A program made the position numbers and the translations under genes. From positions 4,269 through 68,268 of the forward strand of contig DATJLK010000083.1 in the NCBI GenBank assembly GCA_035509615.1: 64,000 nt of DNA. Reading direction: 5' to 3'. The notes under the pieces were generated by a model that worked only from the letters and a program-made list of their open reading frames with translations, did not search any database and was not told where the DNA came from. The DNA is from AP-15 sp035509615 (GTDB lineage: Bacteria > Pseudomonadota > Alphaproteobacteria > ATCC43930 > CGMCC-115725). Positions 8,458 to 17,556 of this stretch are shown here, piece after piece. Within the stretch, counting starts at the first letter, position 1; each line of letters begins with the position of its first letter.

Positions 8458-9836
8458 TAACCGAGCGGTGCGGTTGGCCGCGCCCAATAAGGCGGCGTCT
8501 CCGAGAGCCGTACGGTCGGCCCGAGATGACGCAACCGCCCGACCGGCGTGTCGCTTTCGATCGACCAGCGGGTGATTTCGGCGGGGTAGAGTTCCTTGTC
8601 GACCGACTCAAGCGCGGCCGGTGCGACCTCGCCGCGGTCGACGAGCCATTTTCCGGTCTGCGCCAACGAGATGCGGACCAGCCAGCTGCCGCCCTCGCGC
8701 GCCCGTCGCGCCAGCGCCACCATCGCGCCAAACGCCATCAGATATCCCGTTAAGTAATCGATAGCGGATACCGGATAGAACTGCGGGCCGGGGTTGGCGC
8801 CGGGAAACAACTCGCCTTGGCGGGTGGTGATCCCGCTAACGGTCTGCACCACCGTATCAAAGCCGCGCCGCGACGCCCAGGGACCGACATGGCTGAACGC
8901 GCACATCGAGACGTAGACGAGACCCGGCCGCAAATTCGACAGCTCTTGCGGCGACAGACCGCGATTGCCGAGGGTGCCGGGCCGGTAGCCCTGGGTAAAG
9001 ACATCGGTTTCGCGCACCAACCCGAGCAGCGTGTCGAGGTCGCGCGGTTGGCGCAGATCGAGATGCGCCTGCAATTTGCCGTGGCCGGTATCGTATTCCT
9101 GATACCCGATGTTGGGCAGATGCGGTGCGGTGATCTTCATCACATCGGCGCCGTGCTCGGCGAGGGTGCGCGCCGAGGTCGGCCCGGCGAGCACCCGCGT
9201 CAAATCGAGCACGCGGATGCCCGACAGCGGCCGCTCGCCTTCGGCCAGCGGCTCGGGCTTGCTGTCGCCGATTTTGATGATCTCCATGACCGGCAGCGAG
9301 GCGATTGCCGCCGACTGCGGCTGGCGCGCCCACTCCGCCATGCTGCGCACCATCCCGCCCGCCCCCTTGGCGGCGATGATGGCTTCTTCGAGTTCGAGCG
9401 CGTCCCAATCAGCCACCGCCCGGCGCACCGCGTCCTTTTCCTCGGCGCATCCGAGCACGCTCAGCGCCGCCGCGCGGTGGTTGGGGAAGTTGGCGTGGAT
9501 ATAACTCCAGCGCCCGTTTTTCGCCGGGTAGACGCCCATCACCGGATTGCGCTCGGTCGAAATCGCAGCGCCGTCGATGTGCATGTAATGGCCGCTGCGC
9601 AGCGACGCGACCGCCTGCCGCAAATCGACCGAAACCTGTTGCCGGCGGCCGCTGCGCAATTCCCACAGATCGGCGGCGGCGAGCCCGGTTGCCGCCAGCG
9701 CCGCCGCACCGGCGGCGCCGATGCGGAATGGGGTCGGCAACACCGGATCGGCACCGCCGCTGATTTCGACCTCTCGCAGCTTTTCCTCGGACCAACCGGC
9801 GATCGGCAGGAGCGTGCGCAGCGCGTCATAGGCCAT
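8424..9836 (-). CDS. Class III CoA-transferase (CaiB/BaiF family)
   Basis: A 470-residue cytosolic enzyme that moves CoA between an acyl-CoA and a free acid through an aspartyl-CoA thioester. The core motif IRVLDLTRVLAGP is at about residues 208-220, followed by EHGADVMKI and YRPGTLGNRGLSP. About 200 residues precede the core, longer than single-domain family members (about 400), and resemble a divergent half of the fold. YDLGHGK-type motifs are replaced by EYDTGHGKLQAHLDLR. It sits alone on its strand, divergent from the small monooxygenase at 9929. Substrate unknown. Confidence 0.88.
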   Translation of the reverse strand: MAYDALRTLLPIAGWSEEKLREVEISGGADPVLPTPFRIGAAGAAALAATGLAAADLWELRSGRRQQVSVDLRQAVASLRSGHYMHIDGAAISTERNPVMGVYPAKNGRWSYIHANFPNHRAAALSVLGCAEEKDAVRRAVADWDALELEEAIIAAKGAGGMVRSMAEWARQPQSAAIASLPVMEIIKIGDSKPEPLAEGERPLSGIRVLDLTRVLAGPTSARTLAEHGADVMKITAPHLPNIGYQEYDTGHGKLQAHLDLRQPRDLDTLLGLVRETDVFTQGYRPGTLGNRGLSPQELSNLRPGLVYVSMCAFSHVGPWASRRGFDTVVQTVSGITTRQGELFPGANPGPQFYPVSAIDYLTGYLMAFGAMVALARRAREGGSWLVRISLAQTGKWLVDRGEVAPAALESVDKELYPAEITRWSIESDTPVGRLRHLGPTVRLSETPPYWARPTAPLGYHEPVWPARAA

Positions 9837-9928
9837 GTCTTGGGTTCTCCCATCGAAAACGGGCGGCGCTTGCCTCGGCGCCGGGGGTAGCCGATGATGC
9901 CTCGAAATGACGCAGAAAGGGAACGCCG

Positions 9929-10210
9929 ATGAGTCAAGTCATGATCGTCGTCGAATTTGACGTCAAGCCCGAACATCGCGACCAATTCATCGAACTGATG
10001 AGCGGCCATGCGCGGCGTTCGCGCGGTGATGACGGCTGCCTGCAATTCGATATCATGCTGCCGCATGATGACAACCAGCACGTGTTTCTGATAGAAAAGT
10101 GGCGCGATCAAGCGGCGCTCGACGCGCATGCAAAAGGCCCGATGCCCGGCGCCACCTACCGGGACTGGATTGTCGGCCGCAAGGTCGCGCGCGGCGCGCC
10201 GGCCGATTGA
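9929..10210 (+). CDS. ABM-domain antibiotic biosynthesis monooxygenase-like protein (YgiN type)
   Basis: A 93-residue dimeric alpha/beta barrel of the ABM family. The typical order is visible: MIVVEFDVKPEHRDQFIEL, SRGDDGCLQFDIML, then FLIEKWRDQAALDAH and a C-terminal GRK region. Relatives act on quinols or small aromatics without cofactor, or degrade haem. The pattern here is closest to YgiN-like quinol monooxygenases. It lies directly upstream of the large MscS gene (43-nt gap) and may be co-transcribed with it. Confidence 0.85.
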   Translation: MSQVMIVVEFDVKPEHRDQFIELMSGHARRSRGDDGCLQFDIMLPHDDNQHVFLIEKWRDQAALDAHAKGPMPGATYRDWIVGRKVARGAPAD

Positions 10211-10253
10211 CGTCCGGTGGCGGGCGCCGGCCGATCGGACAGGGAGAACCGCC

Positions 10254-12431
10254 ATCGAACCGCTGTTGCGCGCTGTCTGCTGGCTCGTGCTGCTGCTGAT
10301 CGGCGTTGCGGTCCTGCCTGCCGCCGAAGCGGCCGGGATGTCGGCATTCACGCCGAAACCGGCAAAGCCCTCGGCCGAAACGGCACCGCCGTCGGAAATC
10401 CAAGCGCTGCTAAACCTGCTGGCCGATCCGAAAGTGCAGGCTTGGCTCGACAAACAGAGCAAGAACCAGCCCGCTCCCGAAGCTGCCAGGCCGCCGCTCC
10501 AATCACCCGAGCAAATGATGTCGTCGCGTGTCGAGGCGGTGCGCGAACATATTGCCGGGATGGTCGCGGTCCTGCCGAACATGCCGGCGCAGTTCATACA
10601 CGCCGCGGATGTCCTCGACACCACGCTGGGGAACCGCAGACCTGGACGCGTCGTCGGCCTGGTCGCCGCCTTTGTCGCGCTGGGTTTTGGTGCGGAGGGG
10701 CTGTTCTGGCTGGCGACCAAGCGGATCCGCCGGCATCTCGAAGCCCATCCGGTGGAAACCGTCGGCGAGCGCGTGCGCCTTGTCGGCGAGCGCGCGGCAT
10801 TCGCGCTGGCGCTGGTGATCGCTTTTGCGATCGGCAGCATCGGCGCGTTTCTCGCGTTTGAGTGGCCATCGCTGCTGCGCCACATCGTGCTGGGCTATTT
10901 GATCGTCTTTCTGGCGATCCGCATCGCCGCGGTGCTCGGCCGCTTTCTGCTGGCGCCGAGAAATGAACGTTTTCGCATCATCCCGATGGATTCAGCCGCG
11001 GCGCGGTTCTGGTATGTGCGGGTCAAGCTGATCGTCGGGTGGTTGGCGCTCGGCCTGGTAACAAAGGATCTGCTGAGCGCGCTGGAGGTGTCACCGGCGG
11101 CGCGCGACATCGTCGGCTACGGTTTTGGGCTCGGCACCTTGGCGATCCTGATCGAAGCCGTCTGGCGCCGACCCGGGGATAGCATCGGAGCGGGCCCGGA
11201 GCCGGTGCACGAAACCCGGCAGTTGAGCCGGGTCAAGCTGAACGCGCTGCTGACTGCTGGGCTGATCCTCCTTTATGGACTGCGCGTCGCCGGAATGATG
11301 GGGGCGTTCTGGTTGCTTCTCGTCGCGTTGGTGTGGCCGCTCGCCGACCTTCTGACCCGGCGCGGGGTCGAGCACATTCTGCGGCCGCCCGGCACAACCG
11401 AGGCGGTCGGCGTGCCGACGGTAACGACGATCTGCCTCGAGCGCGGCTTGCGGGCGGCCTTGATTATCGCGGCATTGGCGGTACTCGCCTGGGGGTGGGG
11501 GATCGACATCGAGGCATTGACCGCGCAAGAGACGATGATGAACCGTTTTGCACGCGGCGCGCTCAGTGCGGTCGCGATTGCCTTGATTGCCGATTTCATC
11601 TGGCATGTCGCCAGGGCGGCGATCGACGCCAAGCTCGCCGAAACGGGCGAGCCGGGTTTGGCGACAACCGACGAAGCGCGGCGCCAGGCGCGGCTGCGCA
11701 CGTTGTTGCCGATCTTTCGCAACATCCTCTTTGTTGTCGTGGTTGTGGTGGCGGCGATGATGGCGCTCTCGGCATTGGGCGTCGAGATCGGGCCGCTGAT
11801 CGCCGGCGCCAGCGTGATCGGCGTGGCAATCGGCTTTGGCGCGCAGACCTTCGTCCGCGATGTGATCGCCGGCATGTTTTATCTGCTCGACGACGCGTTC
11901 CGGGTCGGCGAGTACATCCAAAGCGGCAATTACAAGGGCACGGTCGAGGGTTTCAGCATCCGGTCGGTGCGGCTGCGCCATCAACGCGGACCGCTCTACA
12001 CGGTCCCGTTCGGCCTGCTGGGTGCGGTTGAGAATATGAGCCGCGACTGGGTTATCGACAAGATCACGCTGGGTGTCACCTACGACACCGACCTCGACCT
12101 CGCCAGAAAGCTGATCAAGCAGGTCGGGATCGAATTGGCGGCGGAGCCGGAATTCGCCCCGCTGATCATCCAGCCCTTGAAAATGCAGGGAGTTGATGCG
12201 TTCGGCGATTTCGCGATCCAGTTGCGCGCCAAGATGATGACCTTGCCGGGCGAGCAGTTCATAATCCGCCGCGCCGCCTATGCCCGGATCAAAAAGGTGT
12301 TTGACGCCAACGGCATCAAGTTCGCGTTCCCGACCGTACAGCTCGCCGGCGATAAAGCACCGAGCGAAACCGGGCCGGCGATCGCAGCCGCGAGAGAAGC
12401 TTTGGTGCTGACCCGGCCGGCGGCGGAATGA
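10254..12431 (+). CDS. Large MscS-family mechanosensitive channel with N-terminal signal peptide
   Basis: About 725 residues. A signal peptide (WLVLLLIGVAVLPAAEAAG) and a short periplasmic region precede about ten membrane helices. The pore helix region (VEIGPLIAGASVIGVAIGFG, then AQTFVRD) and the MscS beta-domain (RVGEYIQSGNYKGTVEGFS, then VPFGLLGAVENMSRDW) follow. It belongs to the long YbdG/MscM-like group rather than the 280-residue MscS. The start is odd: GGGAG is 7 nt before ATC at 10254, and no ATG, GTG or TTG lies in frame at usable spacing. The next standard candidate is TTG at 10266, too far (19 nt) from that site. The open frame itself extends back to 10128 inside the preceding gene. 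Confidence 0.88.
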   Translation: MEPLLRAVCWLVLLLIGVAVLPAAEAAGMSAFTPKPAKPSAETAPPSEIQALLNLLADPKVQAWLDKQSKNQPAPEAARPPLQSPEQMMSSRVEAVREHIAGMVAVLPNMPAQFIHAADVLDTTLGNRRPGRVVGLVAAFVALGFGAEGLFWLATKRIRRHLEAHPVETVGERVRLVGERAAFALALVIAFAIGSIGAFLAFEWPSLLRHIVLGYLIVFLAIRIAAVLGRFLLAPRNERFRIIPMDSAAARFWYVRVKLIVGWLALGLVTKDLLSALEVSPAARDIVGYGFGLGTLAILIEAVWRRPGDSIGAGPEPVHETRQLSRVKLNALLTAGLILLYGLRVAGMMGAFWLLLVALVWPLADLLTRRGVEHILRPPGTTEAVGVPTVTTICLERGLRAALIIAALAVLAWGWGIDIEALTAQETMMNRFARGALSAVAIALIADFIWHVARAAIDAKLAETGEPGLATTDEARRQARLRTLLPIFRNILFVVVVVVAAMMALSALGVEIGPLIAGASVIGVAIGFGAQTFVRDVIAGMFYLLDDAFRVGEYIQSGNYKGTVEGFSIRSVRLRHQRGPLYTVPFGLLGAVENMSRDWVIDKITLGVTYDTDLDLARKLIKQVGIELAAEPEFAPLIIQPLKMQGVDAFGDFAIQLRAKMMTLPGEQFIIRRAAYARIKKVFDANGIKFAFPTVQLAGDKAPSETGPAIAAAREALVLTRPAAE

Positions 12432-12607
12432 ACGGCAACTACCGGATCTCGCCTGATTGCCTTCTCCTCGACAGATTCCCTCGCGCGATCGGAGTTGATT
12501 AAGAAGTCGCGCCCGGTGACCGCGGCGTCGACTTCCAACCTGGACTCGCGGGACCGCGTGCGAGTAACGATGAGCCAAACGACGGCGCGCAAAGAGCGGG
12601 AGGAGAC

Positions 12608-13870
12608 ATGATCCGGGTTGGAAAGCTGCGTCGGTCAGGCGCCGCTGCGGTATTGATCGCGGCACTGATCTTTGCGCATGCGGGCCGAGCGGCTGAGCCA
12701 ATCACAATCGGGTTTGGCATGGCGCTGACCGGCGGGCTTGCCGCGGCCGGCAAATCGGCGCTGCTGGCGATGCAGATCTGGCGCGACGATGTCAACGCCA
12801 AGGGTGGGCTGCTGGGCCGCCCGGTAAAGCTCGTCTATTACGACGATCAAAGTAACCCCGACACGGTGCCGGGGATCTACACAAAGCTCCTCGATGTCGA
12901 CAAAGTCGACTTGATCGTCTCGGGCTATGGCACGAACCTGATCGCGCCGGCGATGCCGATCGCGATTTCGCATGATCGTCTGTTCCTCGGATTGTTTGGT
13001 CTCGCGGTCAACAGCGAGTTCCATTACCCGAGATATTTCTCGATGCTGCCGACCGGACCGGATCCGAAACGCGCGTTTTGCGAGCCGTTCTTCAAGGTCG
13101 CGATGGCGGCGAACCCGAAACCGAAAACATTGGCGTTGCTCGCCGAGGATGCCGAGTTTCCAAAGAACGCCTCTGAAGGTGCACGCGAGATCGCCAAGGA
13201 GGACGGGATCAAGATCGTCTACGACCGGACCTATACGCCTGGAACCCCCGATTTCACGCCGATCGTGCACGCGATCCAAGCGGCCAATCCCGATATGGTC
13301 TTTGTCGCCTCCTATCCGCCGGGGTCGGCAGGCATGCTGCGTGCGGCGACTGAATCCGGTCTCAAGACCCGGTTCTTTGGTGGTGGCATGGTCGGGCTGC
13401 AATACACCTCGGTCAAGGAGCAGTTCGGGCCCAAGCTCAATGGTGTCGTCGACTACGATTGGTGGATCCCGGCGCCGACGATGCAGTTCCCCGGCATTCT
13501 CGATTTTCTAAAGGCCTACCAGGCCAAGGCGGCGGCAGCCGGGGTCGATCCACTCGGCTGGTATCTGCCGCCCTTTGCCTACGCCAATCTGCAAGTGCTG
13601 GGCGACGCGGTCAGGGGTGCCAAGACGCTCGATCAGGACAAACTTGCCGACTATATCCACACCCATCCATTCAAGACGATCGTCGGCGATATCGCTTTTG
13701 GTAAAGACGGCGAATGGTTGAAGCCACGCGTACTCGAAGTGCAATGGCAGAACATCAAAGGGAATAGCCTCGATCAGTTCAGAGACACCAAGATTGAACC
13801 GATCCTCGAACCACCGGAATACAAGACAGGCACGGTGATCACGCCGTATAACGGGGGTGCCGGCGAGTGA
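12608..13870 (+). CDS. ABC transporter substrate-binding protein, branched-chain amino acid/amide type
   Basis: A 420-residue periplasmic binding protein. A signal peptide (about residues 1-27, RSGAAAVLIAALIFAHAGRA) is followed by the Leu/Ile/Val-binding fold opening ITIGFGMALTGGLAAAGKSA and GGLLGRPVKLVYYDDQSNP. The family delivers amino acids, amides or aromatic acids to a LivHMGF transporter. None of the transporter genes is adjacent. A GGGAGGAG precedes the ATG. The VOC gene follows after 100 nt. Ligand not decidable. Confidence 0.9.
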   Translation: MIRVGKLRRSGAAAVLIAALIFAHAGRAAEPITIGFGMALTGGLAAAGKSALLAMQIWRDDVNAKGGLLGRPVKLVYYDDQSNPDTVPGIYTKLLDVDKVDLIVSGYGTNLIAPAMPIAISHDRLFLGLFGLAVNSEFHYPRYFSMLPTGPDPKRAFCEPFFKVAMAANPKPKTLALLAEDAEFPKNASEGAREIAKEDGIKIVYDRTYTPGTPDFTPIVHAIQAANPDMVFVASYPPGSAGMLRAATESGLKTRFFGGGMVGLQYTSVKEQFGPKLNGVVDYDWWIPAPTMQFPGILDFLKAYQAKAAAAGVDPLGWYLPPFAYANLQVLGDAVRGAKTLDQDKLADYIHTHPFKTIVGDIAFGKDGEWLKPRVLEVQWQNIKGNSLDQFRDTKIEPILEPPEYKTGTVITPYNGGAGE

Positions 13871-13970
13871 GAGGGTGCGACCGCACCGACCGCGGAAAAA
13901 GACAAAGTCCCGTCAGCCCTGTGATCAACCGCCGAGACAAACCACCGGCATAAAGATGAGGAGAAGGCAA

Positions 13971-14372
13971 ATGGCACGGATCAATCACGTGGCGCTAAAG
14001 GTCACCGATCTTGAAAAGGCGACCCGTTTTTATGAAACCGTATTCGGGTTTCGCCAGGTCGGCACCGGGCATTCGCGCGGGCACACCTCGCGCCACCTGA
14101 CAGACGGCTATGTCGATCTGGCGCTGATGGTCTACGACAGCGAAGACGATGAAGAGGCAAAGCTGGTCGGCGAGGGTCCGGCGATCCACCATTTCGGGAT
14201 TGCCGTCGACAATCGCGAAGACATTCTGAACAAGATCGAGGCGGCGGGCGGCACGATCCTGTCAAAGCGCGATGCCGGCACCGTCAAGTTTCGCTCGCCC
14301 GACGGCACGATAGCTGAAGTCGCCGACCCCGGCCGCTATCAGAAATTGGCCGAGGAGCGCCGACGGGACTGA
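13971..14372 (+). CDS. VOC-family protein (glyoxalase/dioxygenase fold)
   Basis: A 133-residue two-repeat betaalphabetabetabeta protein. The opening RINHVALKVTDLEKATRFYE carries the first metal His. HHFGIAVDNREDIL opens the second half, and IAEVADPGRY holds the terminal Glu ligand. Such single-domain VOC proteins include lactoylglutathione lyases, methylmalonyl-CoA epimerases and extradiol dioxygenases. The sequence does not choose among them. Start chosen at 13971 because AGGAGAAGG lies just upstream. The frame opens earlier but that part is non-homologous. Confidence 0.88.
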   Translation: MARINHVALKVTDLEKATRFYETVFGFRQVGTGHSRGHTSRHLTDGYVDLALMVYDSEDDEEAKLVGEGPAIHHFGIAVDNREDILNKIEAAGGTILSKRDAGTVKFRSPDGTIAEVADPGRYQKLAEERRRD

Positions 14373-14599
14373 TGGTCGGATTCTGACAGACGCTCCCCAC
14401 GCGTAATGATCGTCATGCCCGCGACGGTGGGCGCCGCCGGGATCACGAGTGGCGGGATTTTCGGCACACCCCGGCGTTATGCAGCGGAATGCTGGTCGCC
14501 GCGCAATGTTGCCGGGCGGCATGGCCGACGGGCCTGTTTCCCGGATCGCAATGGCAGTAGCAGTAGGCGGCCGGCTCGACCGACACGGACCAGCCGAGC

Positions 14600-15931
14600 T
14601 TAACTCGCCAGCGGATGCGGTTGCGGGTTCGAGCCGTCGCTAAAGCGGGTCAGGCGGAACGGCGCCGGATCGACCAAGGTCGGATCACCCGCAGCCATAT
14701 CGGCGACGAGCTTTCCGGCACCCGGGCCAATGCCAAAACCGTGCCCCGAAAAGCCGGTGGCGATAAATAACCCGGGGATGCGGTCGACTGGCGAAATCAC
14801 CGGGATCGCGTCGGGCATCACGTCGATCATGCCGCCCCAGCGCTCGGCAATCGCGACCCCGCGGAACAGCGGAAAGGCTTGCGCCACCGCGGTCTGCGCC
14901 CGGTCGAGAACATAGGGGTCGGGCTCGGGATCGAGGGTGCGCACCGCTTCGAACGGGGTCGTCTCGTCGAGATCCCAACGGCGCGGGGTGCGCCACTCCT
15001 CGACAAACCGGCGCCCGACCCGAAACCGCAGCCTTTTCCAGTGCAGCCGCGCCGCTGGCAAATACGGCACGAACAAGCGGAAATTGTCGGGGATGAGATC
15101 GATCGTCCGCACCCCCAGTGTCGCGACGGTATAGCCGCCATCCATCCGCTTGCGAATGCCGAACAAGCCGCCCGAGGCCGAAATCTCGGGGCCGCCGGAT
15201 AGCGGTTCGGTGCGCATCACCGAGGCCAGCACCTTCAGCTGCGGCAAGCCGATGCCGAGATTGCCTAAAAACAGGCGTGACCAGGCGCCCCCAGCGAGCA
15301 CCACCCGATCGCAGGCGATCCGGCCCTTTTCGGTAACCACGGCGGCGACGCGGCCGCCCATGGTTTCGATCCCGCGCGCCGCGCATTCGGTCAGGATCGT
15401 GGCCCCCCGGCGCCGTGCTGCTTCGGCAATCGCGGGTGCAGCACGCTGCGGTTCGGCCTTGCCGTCGCTCGCGGTATAGAGGCCGCCGACCCAGTTGCCG
15501 GTCAGTCCCGGCATCAGTTCGGTTGCCTCGGCGCGGGTCACCAGCCGGGTGTCGAGCTGATATTGCCGGGAATGATCGAGCCAGGTTTCGAGTTCACCAA
15601 GTTCGGCCGGGCTCTCGGCCAGATACATGATGCCGGGCTGGCGAAACCCGGTCTCGGCCTCGACCCGCTCGTTCATGCCCTGCCACAGCCGCAGGCTCTC
15701 GATGATTAGCGGCAATTCGCGTGGGTCCCGCCCCATCTTTCGGCACCAGCCCCAGTTGCGGCTCGACTGCTCGCCGGCGATGTGGCCTTTCTCACACAGC
15801 GCCACCGACACGCCCTTTTCCGCCAGGAAGAGCGCGGCGCTGGTGCCGATAATGCCGCCGCCGATGATCACGACATCGGCACGCGGCGGTGGCATCTGAT
15901 CGGATTGAACCGGATCGACCCGCGGCGCCAT
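14600..15931 (-). CDS. FAD-dependent oxidoreductase (DadA/glycine oxidase-like)
   Basis: A 443-residue flavoenzyme of the DAO fold. The Rossmann dinucleotide motif GGGIIGTSAALFLAEKG is near residues 23-40, and a second FAD segment lies near the C-terminus (GLFIATGFSGHGFGIGPG). Relatives oxidise D-amino acids, glycine, sarcosine or related secondary amines. SSRNWGWCRKMGRD marks a subgroup often annotated as D-amino-acid dehydrogenase. It is convergent with the VOC gene and has no electron-acceptor partner nearby. Confidence 0.9.
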   Translation of the reverse strand: MAPRVDPVQSDQMPPPRADVVIIGGGIIGTSAALFLAEKGVSVALCEKGHIAGEQSSRNWGWCRKMGRDPRELPLIIESLRLWQGMNERVEAETGFRQPGIMYLAESPAELGELETWLDHSRQYQLDTRLVTRAEATELMPGLTGNWVGGLYTASDGKAEPQRAAPAIAEAARRRGATILTECAARGIETMGGRVAAVVTEKGRIACDRVVLAGGAWSRLFLGNLGIGLPQLKVLASVMRTEPLSGGPEISASGGLFGIRKRMDGGYTVATLGVRTIDLIPDNFRLFVPYLPAARLHWKRLRFRVGRRFVEEWRTPRRWDLDETTPFEAVRTLDPEPDPYVLDRAQTAVAQAFPLFRGVAIAERWGGMIDVMPDAIPVISPVDRIPGLFIATGFSGHGFGIGPGAGKLVADMAAGDPTLVDPAPFRLTRFSDGSNPQPHPLAS

Positions 15932-15968
15932 GACGTGCCCTGGTGCTAACGGCCGAAGTGGATTTTTG

Positions 15969-16048
15969 CGTCATCGCTGCCCAAGCGCGGATCCCGGGCC
16001 GCCGCCGGAGTGTGGCGGCTCCCCGTTCCCGCTTGCGCCGGAATGACG
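15969..16048. repeat. Extragenic palindromic repeat (CGTCAT...ATGACG ends)
   Basis: An 80-nt imperfect inverted repeat. CGTCAT and ATGACG form the termini, and CAAGCGCGGATCCCGGG pairs loosely with CCCGTTCCCGCTTG. The ends look like the widespread proteobacterial element that begins GTCATTCC and contains GCGGGAA. It fills the gap between the FAD oxidoreductase and the hydrolase. Such elements may be non-autonomous and transposase-mobilised. Confidence 0.55.
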
Positions 16049-16067
16049 CGATGCGCGCGGTGCATTG

Positions 16068-17180
16068 TCAGTCGATCGCGGCGTGGACGAGGTTGGCGAC
16101 CCGGTCGAGCCGCGCCGAATGCCACGGATCGGGCTGAACAAAGTTGGTGACATAGGTGAATGACACACCGCTGGTCGGGTCGGCCCAGGAATAGGAGGTG
16201 CCGGCGCCGCCATGGCCAAAAGTCTGCGGCGCCGCAATCGTTCCCAGTCCGCGGATGCGGTCGCTGTCGCCGCGGACATGCGGGCCGAGCCCGCGATGCA
16301 TCGGGATGCCGCCCATCGCGTCGTCGCCGCGCTCGCCGGTATGGCTGCGGGTCACATAGCTGACGAGCCGCGGCGACAACAGCCGCACCTCGCCGAGCCG
16401 GCCGCCGCCGAGCAGCATCTGATAAAATGCCGCCATGCCGCGCGCCGTCGCGTAACCGCCGCCGCTCGGCATCCCGGCAGCCCTGAATTCGGGCGAGTTG
16501 TCGCGCGCCTCGGCGGCGTAGGTATCGGCGCAGCGCCGTTGCTCGACTGTCGGTACGCCGACAAACACGTCGTGCGCGAGACCCAGCGGCGCCAGGACGC
16601 GATCGCGGATCACATCGCGGTAATCCTGCCCGGTCACCGCCTCGATGACCATCGCCTGGGTCAGATGCGCCGCGCGCGGGTGGTATTGCAGCCGGGTCCC
16701 CGGCGTCCAGTCGAGCGAGAAGTCGCACACTTCGGCGCGCATCCGGGCATGGTCGGTCCAGGTCTCGCGGCTGACATCGCCGGAGGGGAAGCCGCCTTGG
16801 TGGGTCATCACCTGGTGCAGCGTGATCTCGCCTTTGCCGCGCCTGGCGAACTCGGGCAGATGGTCGGCGATCCGATCCATGAACGAGAGCTTGCCTTCCT
16901 CGATCAAGGTCCACACCGCGGCGCTCGTCAGCACCTTGGTTTGGCTGAACAGCAGGAACAGTGTTTCCTCGGTGGCCGGCTGGCGCGCCGGGCCGGTCTT
17001 GGCGTCGCCATAGCTGCGGTAAAGCGCCAACTGACCGTGTCGCGCCAGTGCGATCTGAGCCGCAGGATAGCGGCCCTCCTCAATGTGCTGGCGGATCAGC
17101 CGGTCGAGATGCTGCAAGGGTGTGGCGGCAAAGCCGAGCTTGACCGGGTCGCTCGATGGCAGCGGATAGGTTTCGGGCAC
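16068..17180 (-). CDS. Serine hydrolase of the beta-lactamase/esterase VIII (EstB-like) family
   Basis: A 370-residue protein with the penicillin-binding fold. The SxxK nucleophile motif is in LLFSQTKVLTS. A Tyr motif region (LQYHPRAAHLTQ) replaces the usual YxN, and the C-terminal strand has TFGHGGAGTSYSWADP, comparable to the esterase HGG/KTG position. Family members are esterases, D-aminopeptidases or class-C-like enzymes, and the HGG motif favours an esterase. Start is GTG 17180, preceded by AGGAG. The longer frame upstream lacks a ribosome site. No signal peptide is evident. Confidence 0.88.
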   Translation of the reverse strand: MPETYPLPSSDPVKLGFAATPLQHLDRLIRQHIEEGRYPAAQIALARHGQLALYRSYGDAKTGPARQPATEETLFLLFSQTKVLTSAAVWTLIEEGKLSFMDRIADHLPEFARRGKGEITLHQVMTHQGGFPSGDVSRETWTDHARMRAEVCDFSLDWTPGTRLQYHPRAAHLTQAMVIEAVTGQDYRDVIRDRVLAPLGLAHDVFVGVPTVEQRRCADTYAAEARDNSPEFRAAGMPSGGGYATARGMAAFYQMLLGGGRLGEVRLLSPRLVSYVTRSHTGERGDDAMGGIPMHRGLGPHVRGDSDRIRGLGTIAAPQTFGHGGAGTSYSWADPTSGVSFTYVTNFVQPDPWHSARLDRVANLVHAAID

Positions 17181-17556
17181 GGTGTTCTCCTCGCGAGGGG
17201 TTCTGGCGACGATGCTACATGAGCACCGCGACTTGCGGGAGAGGAATAGCGAAGTCGCCAAGACAGCCGCGTCGGAGCAAATGCCGAATATCGCGACATC
17301 ACCTGACAGCGTCTCGCATCGGAATAGCACCCCGGCGGCGCATCCGCCGCTTTTTCCGGCAGCGGCTCCCGGCAATCGACCGGTCGCCCAAAACGCCGAG
17401 GCGCCGCCCGGTGAAAGCCTTGAGCCACCCGGCGAGCGCTCGGCCGCCCGGACACCGCGGCCGGGTTTTCACCAGTTGGCGCTGTGGCGGAGGCTGGACC
17501 CTGAGAGCCCGCCGGAGGCTGGACCCTGGAAGCCCGCCGAGGCCCTGGCGCCGAGA
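17181..17556. other. Intergenic region, 376 bp, between katG and the hydrolase gene
   Basis: Both flanking genes are on the minus strand, so this holds the katG 3' end and the hydrolase promoter. No coding frame is convincing. It contains the 25-bp tandem repeat at 17489. No clear rho-independent terminator is seen. Confidence 0.5.
17489..17538. repeat. 25-bp direct tandem repeat, two copies
   Basis: Two adjacent 25-bp units starting GGAGGCTGGACCCTG and ending AGCCCGCC, differing at two bases, lie 19 nt beyond the katG stop codon. Function unknown. Slippage duplication is the simplest explanation. Confidence 0.75.

Noticed and set aside
8817..9890. 357-codon plus-strand frame opposite the CoA-transferase
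   Set aside because: Arg/His/Gln-rich antisense frame. The minus strand has complete CoA-transferase motifs.
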